A DNA stretch of 64,000 nt from assembly GCF_003063315.1 (NCBI RefSeq), contig NZ_NERV01000001.1:1116001-1180000 (forward strand). Reading direction: 5' to 3'. Positions 41,191 to 49,460 of the stretch are shown piece after piece. Position numbers and translations under genes: made by a program. Each line of letters begins with the position of its first letter. Position 1 is the first letter of the stretch. This DNA is from Limnohabitans sp. T6-5 (GTDB lineage Bacteria > Pseudomonadota > Gammaproteobacteria > Burkholderiales > Burkholderiaceae_C). The notes under the pieces were generated by a model that did not search any database, had not been told where the DNA came from, and saw only the letters and a program-made list of their open reading frames with translations.

Positions 41191-42021
41191 ATGTCTGGTT
41201 TGAAATTGCCCATCAGTCTGGAATTTTTCCCACCCAAGACGCCAGAGGGCGCAGAAAAATTGCGTGCAGTGCGCCAACAGCTTTACGCCTTGAAGCCGGA
41301 GTTTTGCTCGGTCACCTATGGCGCAGGGGGCTCAACGCAAGAGGGTACCTTCTCAACCGTGAGCGCCATTCTGAGTGAGGGCGTGGCCGCCGCTTCGCAC
41401 TTTTCGTGCATTGGTGCGACCAAGGCTTCGGTGCGCGAAGAGTTGGCCACCCTCAAGGCCATGGGCGTCAAGCGCCTGGTGGCCTTGCGCGGCGACTTGC
41501 CCAGCGGCTATGGCGCAGGGGGTGAGTTCCATTACGCCAGCGATCTGGTGGCCTTCATTCGGGCCGAGACCGGTGACGACTTCCACATTGAGGTGGCGGC
41601 CTACCCCGAGATCCACCCCCAGGCCAAGTCGCCCGAGTCCGATTTGCAGGCGTTTGCCACCAAGGTCAAAGCCGGGGCCAATTCGGCCATCACCCAATAC
41701 TTCTACAACAGCGATGCGTACTTCCGCTTTGTAGACGATGTGCACAAGCTGGGCGTCGATGTGCCGGTGGTGCCCGGCATCATGCCGATCACCAGCTCCT
41801 CGCAGTTGCTGCGTTTTTCAGACGCATGCGGTGCGGAAATTCCCCGCTGGATTCGTTTGCGTCTGCAAGGCTTTGGCGATGACTTGGACTCCATCAAGGC
41901 GTTTGGGTTGGATGTGGTGACCGAGCTGTGTGATCAATTGATCTCGGCGGGTGTGCCGTCGCTGCACTTTTACACGATGAATCAAAGCGCAACCACAGCG
42001 GAAATTTTGCGGCGGTTATGA
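41191..42021 (+). CDS. metF: Methylenetetrahydrofolate reductase
   Basis: A 276-residue FAD enzyme that makes 5-methyltetrahydrofolate for methionine synthesis. Seen: ISLEFFPPKTPEG at the N-terminus, SVTYGAGGSTQEGT, LVALRGDLPSGYG, AYPEIHPQAKS and TQYFYNSDAYFRF, all MetF blocks, ending at HFYTMNQSATTAEIL. ATG 41191 is preferred: GGAAAGTGAAG precedes it and the product matches family length; an ATG at 41164 overlaps tlyA. With ahcY upstream, this links both methyl-cycle genes. Confidence 0.95.
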   Translation: MSGLKLPISLEFFPPKTPEGAEKLRAVRQQLYALKPEFCSVTYGAGGSTQEGTFSTVSAILSEGVAAASHFSCIGATKASVREELATLKAMGVKRLVALRGDLPSGYGAGGEFHYASDLVAFIRAETGDDFHIEVAAYPEIHPQAKSPESDLQAFATKVKAGANSAITQYFYNSDAYFRFVDDVHKLGVDVPVVPGIMPITSSSQLLRFSDACGAEIPRWIRLRLQGFGDDLDSIKAFGLDVVTELCDQLISAGVPSLHFYTMNQSATTAEILRRL

Positions 42022-42030
42022 AGTGCACAC

Positions 42031-42053
42031 AAAGCGGGTCTGCAGCCCACTTT
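42031..42053 (+). terminator. Possible weak terminator hairpin after metF
   Basis: An imperfect inverted repeat (AAAGCGGGTCTG against CAGCCCACTTT) starts nine bases after metF. A T-rich tail is lacking, so it may only stabilise the mRNA end. Confidence 0.3.
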
Positions 42054-42187
42054 GTTGATCCGCTCTAAAGACCATGGTTGAGCGCTGTTGCCAATTTGCA
42101 CAATGTGAGCCCTCCCACAACGCAGGACGGGCACAAGACATCCAATGGCATGGAGAGCCGTTTCTCTCATCCACCAAGGAATGTCAA

Positions 42188-42784
42188 ATGCAAAAGAAAA
42201 CCATTGTTGCCGCCGCCATGGCTGTGTGTTCTGCCACCACTGTGATGGCCCAAGTTTCCGGTGAAGGCCCGTGGCTGGTGCGTGCCCGTGTTGTCAATCT
42301 GGACAGCGCCAACAGCGACTCCACAGGCTTGGGTTTGTCCATCGACAACAAAACCTTGGGTGAGCTGGATTTCACCTATTTCTACACCAAGAACGTGGCG
42401 ACCGAACTGGTCTTGACCACGCCTCAGACCCAGCGGGTGTACGCCAACAATTCACAAATTGGCTCATTCCGCCATCTGCCGCCCACCTTGATGTTGCAGT
42501 ACCACTTCACGGATATGCAGGGTTTCAAGCCCTATGTCGGTGCAGGTATCAACTACACCAAATTCACGGGTGTGAGCTTGCCCCCTGGCCTGAGCCTGAG
42601 CAGCGATCAATGGGGCGGCGCGTTGCAGGCGGGGCTGGACATTCCGCTCGACAAAAACTGGTCGATCAACTTTGACATCAAGAAGGTCTACATCAGCACC
42701 AATGTTTACAACAACGGCGTACGCATTGGCGAGCTGAAGGTCGACCCCATGCTGTATGCGGTAGGTGTGGGCTACCGTTATTGA
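42188..42784 (+). CDS. OmpW-family outer membrane protein
   Basis: A 198-residue outer-membrane beta barrel with a cleavable signal peptide (MQKKTIVAAAMAVCSATTVM then AQ, cleavage after about residue 21). OmpW family features: NxDSxxxTGLGLSIDNKTLGELDFTY-like strands, DLPPTLMLQYHF equivalent (here HLPPTLMLQYHF), YVGAGINYTKF, and the C-terminal aromatic sequence GVGYRY for barrel assembly. ATG 42188 follows AAGGA nine bases upstream. OmpW proteins form small hydrophobic channels; no substrate can be assigned. Confidence 0.9.
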   Translation: MQKKTIVAAAMAVCSATTVMAQVSGEGPWLVRARVVNLDSANSDSTGLGLSIDNKTLGELDFTYFYTKNVATELVLTTPQTQRVYANNSQIGSFRHLPPTLMLQYHFTDMQGFKPYVGAGINYTKFTGVSLPPGLSLSSDQWGGALQAGLDIPLDKNWSINFDIKKVYISTNVYNNGVRIGELKVDPMLYAVGVGYRY

Positions 42785-42880
42785 TTCGATTGGCTGTGCC
42801 GCAGGTCAGTGGTCAAAGACCCCGACGTGTGCATGATTGACCCGCAATGCCTGTTTTGCCCGCGCCGGTGATCGTGCAAC

Positions 42881-42944
42881 GTCGGACTCTGCGAGTGCCG
42901 ACCTACAAGAACGCATGCTGTAGGTCGGAGGCTTCAGCCCCGAC
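42881..42944. repeat. Family A REP-like inverted pair
   Basis: Hairpins at 42881-42906 and 42920-42944 lie between the OmpW gene and paaE, which are convergent. The second has the inner stem GGC/GCC with a TTCA loop, a compensated variant like the one at 14073. Confidence 0.78.
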
Positions 42945-42954
42945 ATGGTTGTCT

Positions 42955-44055
42955 TCAGCGCTCGTCGAAGCTCACCACCACGCGCCCGCTGGTGGGGCGG
43001 GCTTGGCACGAGAGCACGTAGCCTTGGTCGACTTCGGGTTTTTCGAGGGTGAAGTTTTTCTCCATCTCGGTGGAGCCTTCGACCACTTTGCAGCGGCAGG
43101 TGCAGCACACGCCACCTTTGCACGAATACGGCAAGTCCAGGCCCATGGCCAGCGCAATATCGAGGATTTTCTCGTTCTTGTTCATCGGCATGTCGTAGGG
43201 CTTGCCGTCGAGCACCACCGTGAGCTGCACTTCTCCACCATCGCGTGTGGCTTTGTGGCCCAGCACGGCTTTGGCTTTTTGCTCGGGGCTCAGCGCTTCG
43301 AGCGTGGGCGAGGTGAAGCGTTCGGTGCGGATGCGGTCGGCCTTCACGCCGGCATTGAGCAGTGTCTTTTCAGTTTCTTCGATCATGGCCTCGGGGCCGC
43401 AGATGAAGACTTCGTCCATGCTGCCCACAGGCAAGAAGGCGTCGATGATGGCTTGCACTTTGGCAGCGTCGATGCGGCCTTCGAGCAGCGGCACTTCTTG
43501 CGCCTGGCGCGAGAGGATGTGGATCAGCGTCAGTCGCGAGGGGTAGCGGTCTTTGAGGTCTTGCAGTGCTTCGTTGAACATCACGCTGTCCATGCGGCGG
43601 TTGCCATAGACCAGCGTGAATTTGGACGCAGGCTGCTCTTCGAGCGTGGTGGCCAAGATCGACAGGATGGGCGTGATGCCCGAACCGGCAGCAAAGCCCA
43701 CGCGGTGGATGGCGCGCTGCTTTTGCACGGTGAATCGGCCATCGGGCGGCATCACGCGCAGGGTGTCACCGGCTTTGAGTTGCGTCGCGGCCCAGTTGGA
43801 GAACACGCCGCCTTCGACCGGACGGATGCCCAATTCGACTTCACCATTCTTCAACTGGCTGCGGGCCGAGCTGATGGAGTAGCTGCGCCGCACATCGGCA
43901 CCGTCGATGGCAGCGCGCACGGTGAGGAACTGGCCGGGCGCAAAGTCAAAGGCTTCGCGCAGATCGGCGGGCACCGCCAGCGTGATGGCCACGGCGCCTG
44001 CGGCTTCGGGCGTGACTCGGGCGACGGTGAGGTCATGAAATCGCAAGGCGGTCAT
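42955..44055 (-). CDS. paaE: Phenylacetyl-CoA epoxidase reductase subunit PaaE
   Basis: A 366-residue reductase that passes electrons from NADPH to the PaaAC oxygenase. The N-terminal FAD/NADP part shows YSISSARSQLKNGEVELG, GSGITPILSI and ICGPEAMIEETE; the C-terminal plant-type ferredoxin has the ligands in PYSCKGGVCCTCRC and a final cysteine in YVLSCQARP. It is the last gene of the paa operon and starts 21 bp after paaD. Confidence 0.95.
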   Translation of the reverse strand: MTALRFHDLTVARVTPEAAGAVAITLAVPADLREAFDFAPGQFLTVRAAIDGADVRRSYSISSARSQLKNGEVELGIRPVEGGVFSNWAATQLKAGDTLRVMPPDGRFTVQKQRAIHRVGFAAGSGITPILSILATTLEEQPASKFTLVYGNRRMDSVMFNEALQDLKDRYPSRLTLIHILSRQAQEVPLLEGRIDAAKVQAIIDAFLPVGSMDEVFICGPEAMIEETEKTLLNAGVKADRIRTERFTSPTLEALSPEQKAKAVLGHKATRDGGEVQLTVVLDGKPYDMPMNKNEKILDIALAMGLDLPYSCKGGVCCTCRCKVVEGSTEMEKNFTLEKPEVDQGYVLSCQARPTSGRVVVSFDER

Positions 44056-44076
44056 GGCGGGCTTTCTTGAGAAGCT

Positions 44077-44601
44077 TCAGTAGGGTTTGAAGTAGTCGAA
44101 CGGTTCCATGCAGGCGAGGCACCTGTACAGGGCCTTGCAGGCGGTGGAGCCGAAATGGGAGGTTTCGGTGGTGTTGGCCGAGCCGCATTGCGGGCAATTC
44201 ACAACTTGGGCTTTTGCGCCGCGTGCTGCGAACTGCACCACGTTGCTCGCGCCGGACTTTTCGCTGGCGCAGGCGTGCGGCGGGGCAATGCCGTAGGCAC
44301 GCAGCTTCTCGCGTGCCGCTTCGGTCATCCAGTCGGTGGTCCAGGCGGGGGCGAGCTGTGTGACCACGGTCGCTTGCAGGCCCTCGGTAGCCAGTGCAGC
44401 TTTGACGTCGTCTTCGATCTGGCCCATGGCCGGGCAGCCGCTGTAGGTGGGGGTGATGACCACTTCCAGCCCTGATGCTCCTTCACGCACGTCGCGCAGG
44501 ATGCCCAGCTCGCGCAGAGAGACCACTGGGATTTCCGGATCGCTCAGGTGCTCGAGCAGGGCCCAGGCGCGTTCGGCCGGGCTCAAGGTGTGGGTGGTCA
44601 T
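44077..44601 (-). CDS. paaD: Phenylacetyl-CoA epoxidase assembly protein PaaD
   Basis: A 174-residue MIP18/DUF59-type protein thought to help assemble the metal centres of the complex. The N-terminal domain has DPEIPVVSLRELGILRDV and PTYSGCPAMGQIEDDV with its reactive cysteine. The C-terminal zinc-ribbon-like part has CPQCGSANTTETSHFGSTACKALYRCLAC. ATG 44601 (MTTHTLSPAERAW) is preferred; the upstream extension overlaps paaC and is rejected. Only four bases separate it from the paaC stop. Confidence 0.93.
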   Translation of the reverse strand: MTTHTLSPAERAWALLEHLSDPEIPVVSLRELGILRDVREGASGLEVVITPTYSGCPAMGQIEDDVKAALATEGLQATVVTQLAPAWTTDWMTEAAREKLRAYGIAPPHACASEKSGASNVVQFAARGAKAQVVNCPQCGSANTTETSHFGSTACKALYRCLACMEPFDYFKPY

Positions 44602-44605
44602 GGGC

Positions 44606-45418
44606 TTACCAGGTGGCTTCGGGGTGCGCGCGGGCGAGGCTTTGCATTTCGGCCAGCACAAAGCCCAGGTGCTCCGAGTGGATGCCTTGCTTGCCGGTGG
44701 GCACAAAGCCGCCTGCAGCGGGGCGCTTGAGCGTCGCCTCTTGCAGCGCGGCGTCCACGATCTGGTTCCAGTCGGCTTGCAGCGCGGCCATGTCGATGCC
44801 GGTGCCGTTGGCCAGCGCAGCCGCTTCTTGCGGGCTGGCGCTCCAGAACTCTTGTGTGTAGGGCAGCAGCTGGTCGAGTGCGGTTTGTGCCTTGGCATGC
44901 GACGCGTCGGTGCCGTCGCCCAAGCGCACCAGCCAGTCGCGCGAGTGGCGCAGGTGGTAGCGCACTTCTTTGAGCGACTTGGCGGCGATCGCAGCCAGTT
45001 GTGCGTCTTGCGAGTGTTGCAGCTGGTCCCACACCAGCACCATCAGGCTGCTGTAGAGGAAGTTGCGCACGATGGTCATCGCAAAGTCGCGGTCGCCCTT
45101 TGATGTGGCGGCCATCAGCGGCATGTGCGGCAATTCGCACAAGGTGTAGTTGCGAAAATCCGGCACGTCACGGAAGTACGCCAGCGTGTCTTCGGTCGCA
45201 CCGTTGCCGATTTGAGCGGCGGCGTGCTGATACAGCATGCGGGCTTGACCGATCAGGTCAAGGCTGTTGTTGGACAGGGCAATGTCCTCTTCAAGGATGG
45301 GGCCGTGACCGCACCATTCGGCATTGCGCTGACCCAAAATCAGCGCGTTGTCGGCGAGGTGCAGTAAGTAATCGACCGGCGCGTTGAGCGTGGCGTGTTG
45401 AGCGTTGAGCGTATTCAT
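44606..45418 (-). CDS. paaC: Phenylacetyl-CoA epoxidase structural subunit PaaC
   Basis: A 270-residue helical ferritin-like subunit that partners PaaA but lacks a working diiron site. Landmarks: YLLHLADNALILGQRNAEWCGHGP, DIALSNNSLDLIGQARMLYQ, KGDRDFAMTIVRNFLYS and KEVRYHLRHSRDWLVRLGDGT. ATG 45418 is used; the N-terminus follows a short repetitive stretch (GTTGAGCG-type) that can pair with codons 4-7, so translation may be influenced by a hairpin. It begins 56 bp after the paaB stop. Confidence 0.94.
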   Translation of the reverse strand: MNTLNAQHATLNAPVDYLLHLADNALILGQRNAEWCGHGPILEEDIALSNNSLDLIGQARMLYQHAAAQIGNGATEDTLAYFRDVPDFRNYTLCELPHMPLMAATSKGDRDFAMTIVRNFLYSSLMVLVWDQLQHSQDAQLAAIAAKSLKEVRYHLRHSRDWLVRLGDGTDASHAKAQTALDQLLPYTQEFWSASPQEAAALANGTGIDMAALQADWNQIVDAALQEATLKRPAAGGFVPTGKQGIHSEHLGFVLAEMQSLARAHPEATW

Positions 45419-45474
45419 ATTGGACGAGTCTGGTGCGTGCCGCTCAACGCTGAACGCTGAACGACAGACATGAA

Positions 45475-45771
45475 TCACATGTGGCCGACTTCTTCGGGGA
45501 TGCTGTAAAAGGTGGGGTGACGGTACACCTTGTCGCTGGCGGGCTCAAAAAACTCGCCCTTGTCATTGGGCTCGCTCGCCGAGATGGTGGCTGAGGGCAC
45601 AACCCAGATGCTCACGCCTTCCTGGCGGCGGGTGTAGACGTCGCGCGCCATTTGCAGGGCGTGCTGCGCGTCAGACGCGTGCAGGCTGCCGCAGTGCTTG
45701 TGCTCCAGGCCTTGCTTGCTGCGGACAAAAACTTCCCACAGGGGCCATTCTTTGAGTGCGGTGGTGTTCAT
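45475..45771 (-). CDS. paaB: Phenylacetyl-CoA epoxidase subunit PaaB
   Basis: A 98-residue small subunit of the epoxidase complex. It is recognised from WPLWEVFVRSKQGLEHKHCG, ALQMARDVYTRRQEGVSIWV and the terminal DKVYRHPTFY. The start at 45771 follows AAGGAAA; an in-frame upstream extension runs into paaA and is rejected. Confidence 0.94.
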   Translation of the reverse strand: MNTTALKEWPLWEVFVRSKQGLEHKHCGSLHASDAQHALQMARDVYTRRQEGVSIWVVPSATISASEPNDKGEFFEPASDKVYRHPTFYSIPEEVGHM

Positions 45772-45811
45772 GGGGTTTCCTTGATCAGTGGGTGACAGCG
45801 CTGAACATCTG

Positions 45812-46840
45812 TCACGCCATTTTTTTTGCTTGACGCGCTTGTTGCTTTTGGGCGTGGGCCAGGGCCGCTTCGCGCACCCAAGCACCGTCGTTCCAGGCCT
45901 TGACGCGGGCGCCCAGGCGCTCTTTGTTGCAGGGGCCGTTGCCGTTGACGGTGGCCCAGAACTCGTCCCAGTCGATCTGGCCGTAGTCGTGCGCTTGACG
46001 GGCTTCGTTCCACTTGAGGTCGGGGTCGGGCAAGGTCACGCCCAGCACCTTGGCTTGTGGCACGGTGGCGTCCACAAACTTCTGGCGCAGGTCGTCGTTG
46101 CTGATGCGCTTGATGCCCCAGCGCATGCCTTGCGCGCTGTTGGGGCTGTCGGCGTCGGGCGGGCCAAACATGGCCAGGCACTTCCACCACCAGCGGTTGA
46201 CGGCGTCTTGCACCATGGCTTTTTGCTCGGCCGTGCCTTGCATCATCACCAGCAAAGCTTCGTAGCCCTGGCGCTGGTGGAAGCTCTCTTCTTTGCACAC
46301 GCGCACCATGGCGCGGGCATACGGGCCATACGAGCAGCGGCACAGCGGGATCTGGTTCATGATGGCCGCGCCATCGACCAGCCAGCCGACCACGCCCACA
46401 TCGGCCCAGTTGAGCGTGGGGTAGTTGAAGATGGAGCTGTATTTGGCTTTGCCGGTGTGCAGGGCGTTCAGCATCTGGTCGCGGCTGGTGCCCAGTGTCT
46501 CGGCTGCGCTGTACAGATAGAGGCCGTGGCCGCCTTCGTCTTGCACCTTGGCGATCAGGATGGCCTTGCGCTTCAAGCTGGGCGCGCGGCTGATCCAGTT
46601 GCCTTCGGGCAGCATGCCGACGATTTCGCTGTGGGCGTGCTGGCTGATCTGGCGCACCAAGGTCTTGCGGTAGGCGTCTGGCATCCATTCGCGGGGCTCG
46701 ACGCGGCCGTCAGCGTCGATGCGTTCGTCAAATTGTGCTTGCAGCGCTTGTTCGCTGGCGCTGGCTTGTTTGGGCACGGCCTTGAGTCCGGCCGACTTCG
46801 CGTCGTCCTGGTCGGAAACGCTGAAGGATTGCGTGTACAT
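45812..46840 (-). CDS. paaA: Phenylacetyl-CoA epoxidase catalytic subunit PaaA
   Basis: A 342-residue diiron oxygenase subunit that epoxidises the phenylacetyl-CoA ring. The ferritin-like helices carry iron ligands in [13 protein letters not shown] and in [15 protein letters not shown] (E-x-x-H). Other family blocks are [17 protein letters not shown] and [13 protein letters not shown]. It is the first gene of the operon and lies behind a perfect 34-bp palindrome at 46894-46927, the likely repressor site. Confidence 0.96.
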   Translation of the reverse strand: MYTQSFSVSDQDDAKSAGLKAVPKQASASEQALQAQFDERIDADGRVEPREWMPDAYRKTLVRQISQHAHSEIVGMLPEGNWISRAPSLKRKAILIAKVQDEGGHGLYLYSAAETLGTSRDQMLNALHTGKAKYSSIFNYPTLNWADVGVVGWLVDGAAIMNQIPLCRCSYGPYARAMVRVCKEESFHQRQGYEALLVMMQGTAEQKAMVQDAVNRWWWKCLAMFGPPDADSPNSAQGMRWGIKRISNDDLRQKFVDATVPQAKVLGVTLPDPDLKWNEARQAHDYGQIDWDEFWATVNGNGPCNKERLGARVKAWNDGAWVREAALAHAQKQQARQAKKMA

Positions 46841-46893
46841 GGGCTTCTCCTGCGCCGGACAGGATGGAATGATCGTGGCGCGCTGAGAAGTAT

Positions 46894-46927
46894 AACAATT
46901 AACCGACCGGCCGGTCGGTTAATTGTT
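46894..46927. promoter_or_regulatory. Perfect 34-bp palindrome in the paa promoter region
   Basis: Two 17-base arms (AACAATTAACCGACCGG and its complement) meet without a spacer 54-87 bp before the paaA start. The core ACCGACCGGCCGGTCGGT is typical of TetR-family operators, as for PaaR-type repressors of phenylacetate genes that are released by phenylacetyl-CoA. The regulator itself is not in the window. Confidence 0.8.
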
Positions 46928-46969
46928 GCCCATGGACTCAGGACTTTCCCTGAGCGGAATCGAGGTCGA

Positions 46970-47860
46970 TCAAGACGAGGATTCGACCTGCCAGCTCTTG
47001 CCAGTGCCGCGTGCGAGAGCGGGGCCGACCACGTCCAGTGCCTTGCGGATCTGGTCTTTCAGGGTGAAGGGCGGGTTGATCACGAACATGCCGCTGGCCA
47101 CCAAACCACCTTCGTCGCCAGGGCCACGGCCAATGGCCAGCGTGGCGTTGAGCCAGGGCTTTTGCGCCTGGTTGGCCAGGGTGCGCAGGCGGCGGGGCAG
47201 CTCATGTGCTTCGGGGCGCGGAATGATCGGATACCAGACCAGGTAAGTGCCGGTCGAAAAGCGCTTGAGGTATTCCTGAATGACGTTGGCCACCTTGACG
47301 TAATCGGACTTGATTTCGTAGCTGGGGTCGATCAGCACCATGGCGCGCTTGGAGCCGGTGGCCGAGGGTGGCGGGGGCAGCAGCTTTTTGAGGGCTTCAA
47401 AGCCGTCCTCGCGGCTGACGGTGACGGTGCGACCCGCATCCAGTTGGGCAATGTTGGACATCAACGCCTTGCTGTCGGTGGGGTGCAGCTCAAACAGACG
47501 CAGCCGGTCACGCGACTCGTGTCGCATGAGCCGCTGCATCAAAAAGGGGGACCCTGGATAGACGCGAGCCTGGCCATTGGGGTTGAAGCTGGCGATCTGT
47601 TCAAGATAGTCTTCAATGGGTTCGGGGATGCTGTCCAGCTTTTCGAGGGCAGCCAGAAGTTTGAACAGACCGTCTTCGGCCTCGGCGCCTTTTTGCGAGT
47701 AATCGCCATCGAGCCGGTAAAGTCCTGCGCCCGAATGGGTGTCGATGAGAGTGATGCCGGCCTCTTTTTGCATGAGGTGGCGCATGGTGGCGAGCAAGGT
47801 GATGTGTTTGAGCACATCGGCATGGTTGCCCGCGTGGAAGGCGTGTCGGTAACTGAACAT
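46970..47860 (-). CDS. rlmJ: 23S rRNA (adenine-N6)-methyltransferase RlmJ
   Basis: A 296-residue methyltransferase that modifies A2030 in E. coli 23S rRNA. The family start [19 protein letters not shown] is at 47860. Further motifs are [13 protein letters not shown] (SAM site), LIDPSYE and the catalytic NPPF of the N6-adenine type. An extension upstream overlaps the rplM leader and is rejected. It runs divergent to rplM. Confidence 0.95.
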   Translation of the reverse strand: MFSYRHAFHAGNHADVLKHITLLATMRHLMQKEAGITLIDTHSGAGLYRLDGDYSQKGAEAEDGLFKLLAALEKLDSIPEPIEDYLEQIASFNPNGQARVYPGSPFLMQRLMRHESRDRLRLFELHPTDSKALMSNIAQLDAGRTVTVSREDGFEALKKLLPPPPSATGSKRAMVLIDPSYEIKSDYVKVANVIQEYLKRFSTGTYLVWYPIIPRPEAHELPRRLRTLANQAQKPWLNATLAIGRGPGDEGGLVASGMFVINPPFTLKDQIRKALDVVGPALARGTGKSWQVESSS

Positions 47861-47904
47861 CCGTCGATGGTAACCAATTACATCTGCAAGTCCTTGATTT
47901 TTCG

Positions 47905-47910
47905 TATAAT
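47905..47910 (+). promoter_or_regulatory. -10 box of the rplM-rpsI promoter
   Basis: A consensus TATAAT precedes a leader of about 140 bases before rplM. No good -35 was seen. It diverges from the rlmJ start. Confidence 0.5.
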
Positions 47911-47913
47911 GGC

Positions 47914-48058
47914 AGGCTTCGCAGCGATTTTGTGGTCCCGCGGCGAAGAAGCCCTTGTTTGTAAAGACAGTGGCAAATTCCCACCTAAGAGGCTCCCAAC
48001 AGAGGAGCACCGACCGTGGAAAAGGGCCCGACAAACCTTTCTTTCAAAGAGAAAACTC
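47914..48058 (+). promoter_or_regulatory. Long rplM leader with a stem-loop
   Basis: GGCTTCGC at the leader start can pair with GCGAAG..GCC about 20 bases later (bulged by three bases), giving a strong hairpin near the 5' end. In E. coli, L13 represses its own operon through the leader, so a similar role is possible here. Only the stem is seen; the binding is inferred. Confidence 0.4.
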
Positions 48059-48490
48059 ATGACAACAACTTTCAGCGCAAAACCCGCTGAGGTCGTGCAC
48101 GAGTGGTTTGTGATTGACGCGACCGACAAGGTCCTCGGACGAGTAGCCAGCGAAGTTGCTCTCCGTTTGCGCGGCAAACACAAGGCCATTTACACGCCTC
48201 ACGTCGACACCGGTGACTTCATCGTCATCATCAATGCTGCCCAGCTCAAAGTGACTGGCACCAAGACCATCGACAAAGTGTATTACCGTCACTCGGGCTA
48301 TCCCGGCGGTATCACTGCAACCAACTTCCGCGACATGCAAGCCAAGCACCCTGGCCGCGCACTCGAGAAGGCTGTCAAGGGCATGCTGCCCAAAGGCCCA
48401 CTCGGTTACGCCATGATCAAGAAACTCAAGGTGTATGGCGGCGCAGAGCACCCACACACCGCCCAACAGCCTAAAGTGCTGGACATCTAA
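48059..48490 (+). CDS. rplM: 50S ribosomal protein L13
   Basis: A 143-residue protein of the large subunit. Recognised from [46 protein letters not shown] and [22 protein letters not shown] 48059 follows an AGAG stretch. rpsI follows after 11 bases, the standard operon. Confidence 0.97.
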   Translation: MTTTFSAKPAEVVHEWFVIDATDKVLGRVASEVALRLRGKHKAIYTPHVDTGDFIVIINAAQLKVTGTKTIDKVYYRHSGYPGGITATNFRDMQAKHPGRALEKAVKGMLPKGPLGYAMIKKLKVYGGAEHPHTAQQPKVLDI

Positions 48491-48501
48491 GGAGCCTTGA
48501 G

Positions 48502-48894
48502 ATGATTGGTGAATGGAACAATGGCACAGGCCGTCGCAAATCCAGCGTCGCCCGCGTGTTTCTGAAAAAAGGCACTGGCAAGATCACAGTCAATGGCAAG
48601 GACATCCAAGCCTACTTTGGCCGCGAAACTTCCATCATGATTGCCAAGCAACCCCTCATGTTGACCAACCATGCCGAAACTTTCGACATCATGATCAACG
48701 TGCACGGTGGTGGTGAATCCGGTCAAGCCGGTGCATCGCGCCACGGCATCACCCGCGCCCTGATTGACTACGACGCAACGCTCAAGCCTATGCTGAGCCA
48801 AGCTGGTTTTGTCACTCGTGACGCTCGTGAAGTCGAACGTAAAAAGGTCGGCTTGCACTCTGCTCGTCGCCGCAAGCAGTTCTCCAAGCGTTAA
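48502..48894 (+). CDS. rpsI: 30S ribosomal protein S9
   Basis: A 130-residue small-subunit protein whose C-terminal tail contacts P-site tRNA. Recognised from [39 protein letters not shown] and the terminal [15 protein letters not shown] precedes the ATG at about ten bases. A terminator follows. Confidence 0.97.
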   Translation: MIGEWNNGTGRRKSSVARVFLKKGTGKITVNGKDIQAYFGRETSIMIAKQPLMLTNHAETFDIMINVHGGGESGQAGASRHGITRALIDYDATLKPMLSQAGFVTRDAREVERKKVGLHSARRRKQFSKR

Positions 48895-48914
48895 TCCGCT
48901 TTTCCTGCTTCGTC

Positions 48915-48947
48915 AAAAAGCCGCCCGGTTCGCCGTGGCGGCTTTTT
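48915..48947 (+). terminator. Rho-independent terminator after rplM-rpsI
   Basis: AAAAAGCCGCC and GGCGGCTTTTT form an 11-bp stem around an 11-base loop, starting 20 bases after the rpsI stop, with T-rich sequence after it. Confidence 0.85.
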
Positions 48948-48981
48948 GCTTTTTGCAGGGTGAACGCATAAGCCCATGTGC

Positions 48982-48997
48982 CCAGTAGCGTTACTGG
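48982..48997. promoter_or_regulatory. Small palindrome upstream of erpA
   Basis: CCAGTA and TACTGG are perfect inverted repeats four bases apart, 32 bases before a TATACT (-10-like, 49029-49034) that would serve erpA. It could be an operator. The regulator is unknown. Confidence 0.35.
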
Positions 48998-49061
48998 CGT
49001 TCAGGCCGGTAATTCCCGACAAGCGCGCTATACTATTTGTCATTGAACCCGGAGAAACACC

Positions 49062-49427
49062 ATGAGCGCTGTTGCAGAAAATATCCAGACTGAAATGCCC
49101 GCCCCCATCGTCTTCACAGACAGTGCCGCGGCCAAAGTAGCCGACCTGATTGCAGAAGAAGGCAACCCGGATTTGAAGTTGCGCGTGTTTGTCCAAGGTG
49201 GCGGCTGCTCAGGCTTTCAATATGGGTTCACCTTCGATGAAATCACCAACGAAGACGACACCACCATGAGCAAAAACGGTGTGTCCTTGCTGATCGACGC
49301 CATGAGCTATCAATACCTGATCGGTGCTGAGATTGACTACAAGGAAGACCTGCAAGGCGCCCAGTTTGTGATCAAGAACCCCAATGCCACATCCACTTGC
49401 GGCTGCGGCTCATCGTTTTCGACTTGA
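49062..49427 (+). CDS. erpA: Iron-sulfur cluster insertion protein ErpA
   Basis: A 121-residue A-type carrier that delivers Fe-S clusters to target proteins. The three conserved cysteines are in [11 protein letters not shown] and TCGCGSSF at the C-terminus. ATG 49062 follows GGAG at eight bases. The gene is convergent with anmK (33-bp gap). Confidence 0.95.
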   Translation: MSAVAENIQTEMPAPIVFTDSAAAKVADLIAEEGNPDLKLRVFVQGGGCSGFQYGFTFDEITNEDDTTMSKNGVSLLIDAMSYQYLIGAEIDYKEDLQGAQFVIKNPNATSTCGCGSSFST

Positions 49428-49460
49428 TCGGAGCCATGGGCGAGCAAGGCTTGCCCTGGG

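Noticed and set aside
45788..48490. A 900-codon open frame on the plus strand across paaA, rlmJ and rplM
   Set aside because: Only the last 143 codons (rplM) have family features; the rest is the antisense of paaA and rlmJ, open because of GC-rich codon bias. No start or family match.
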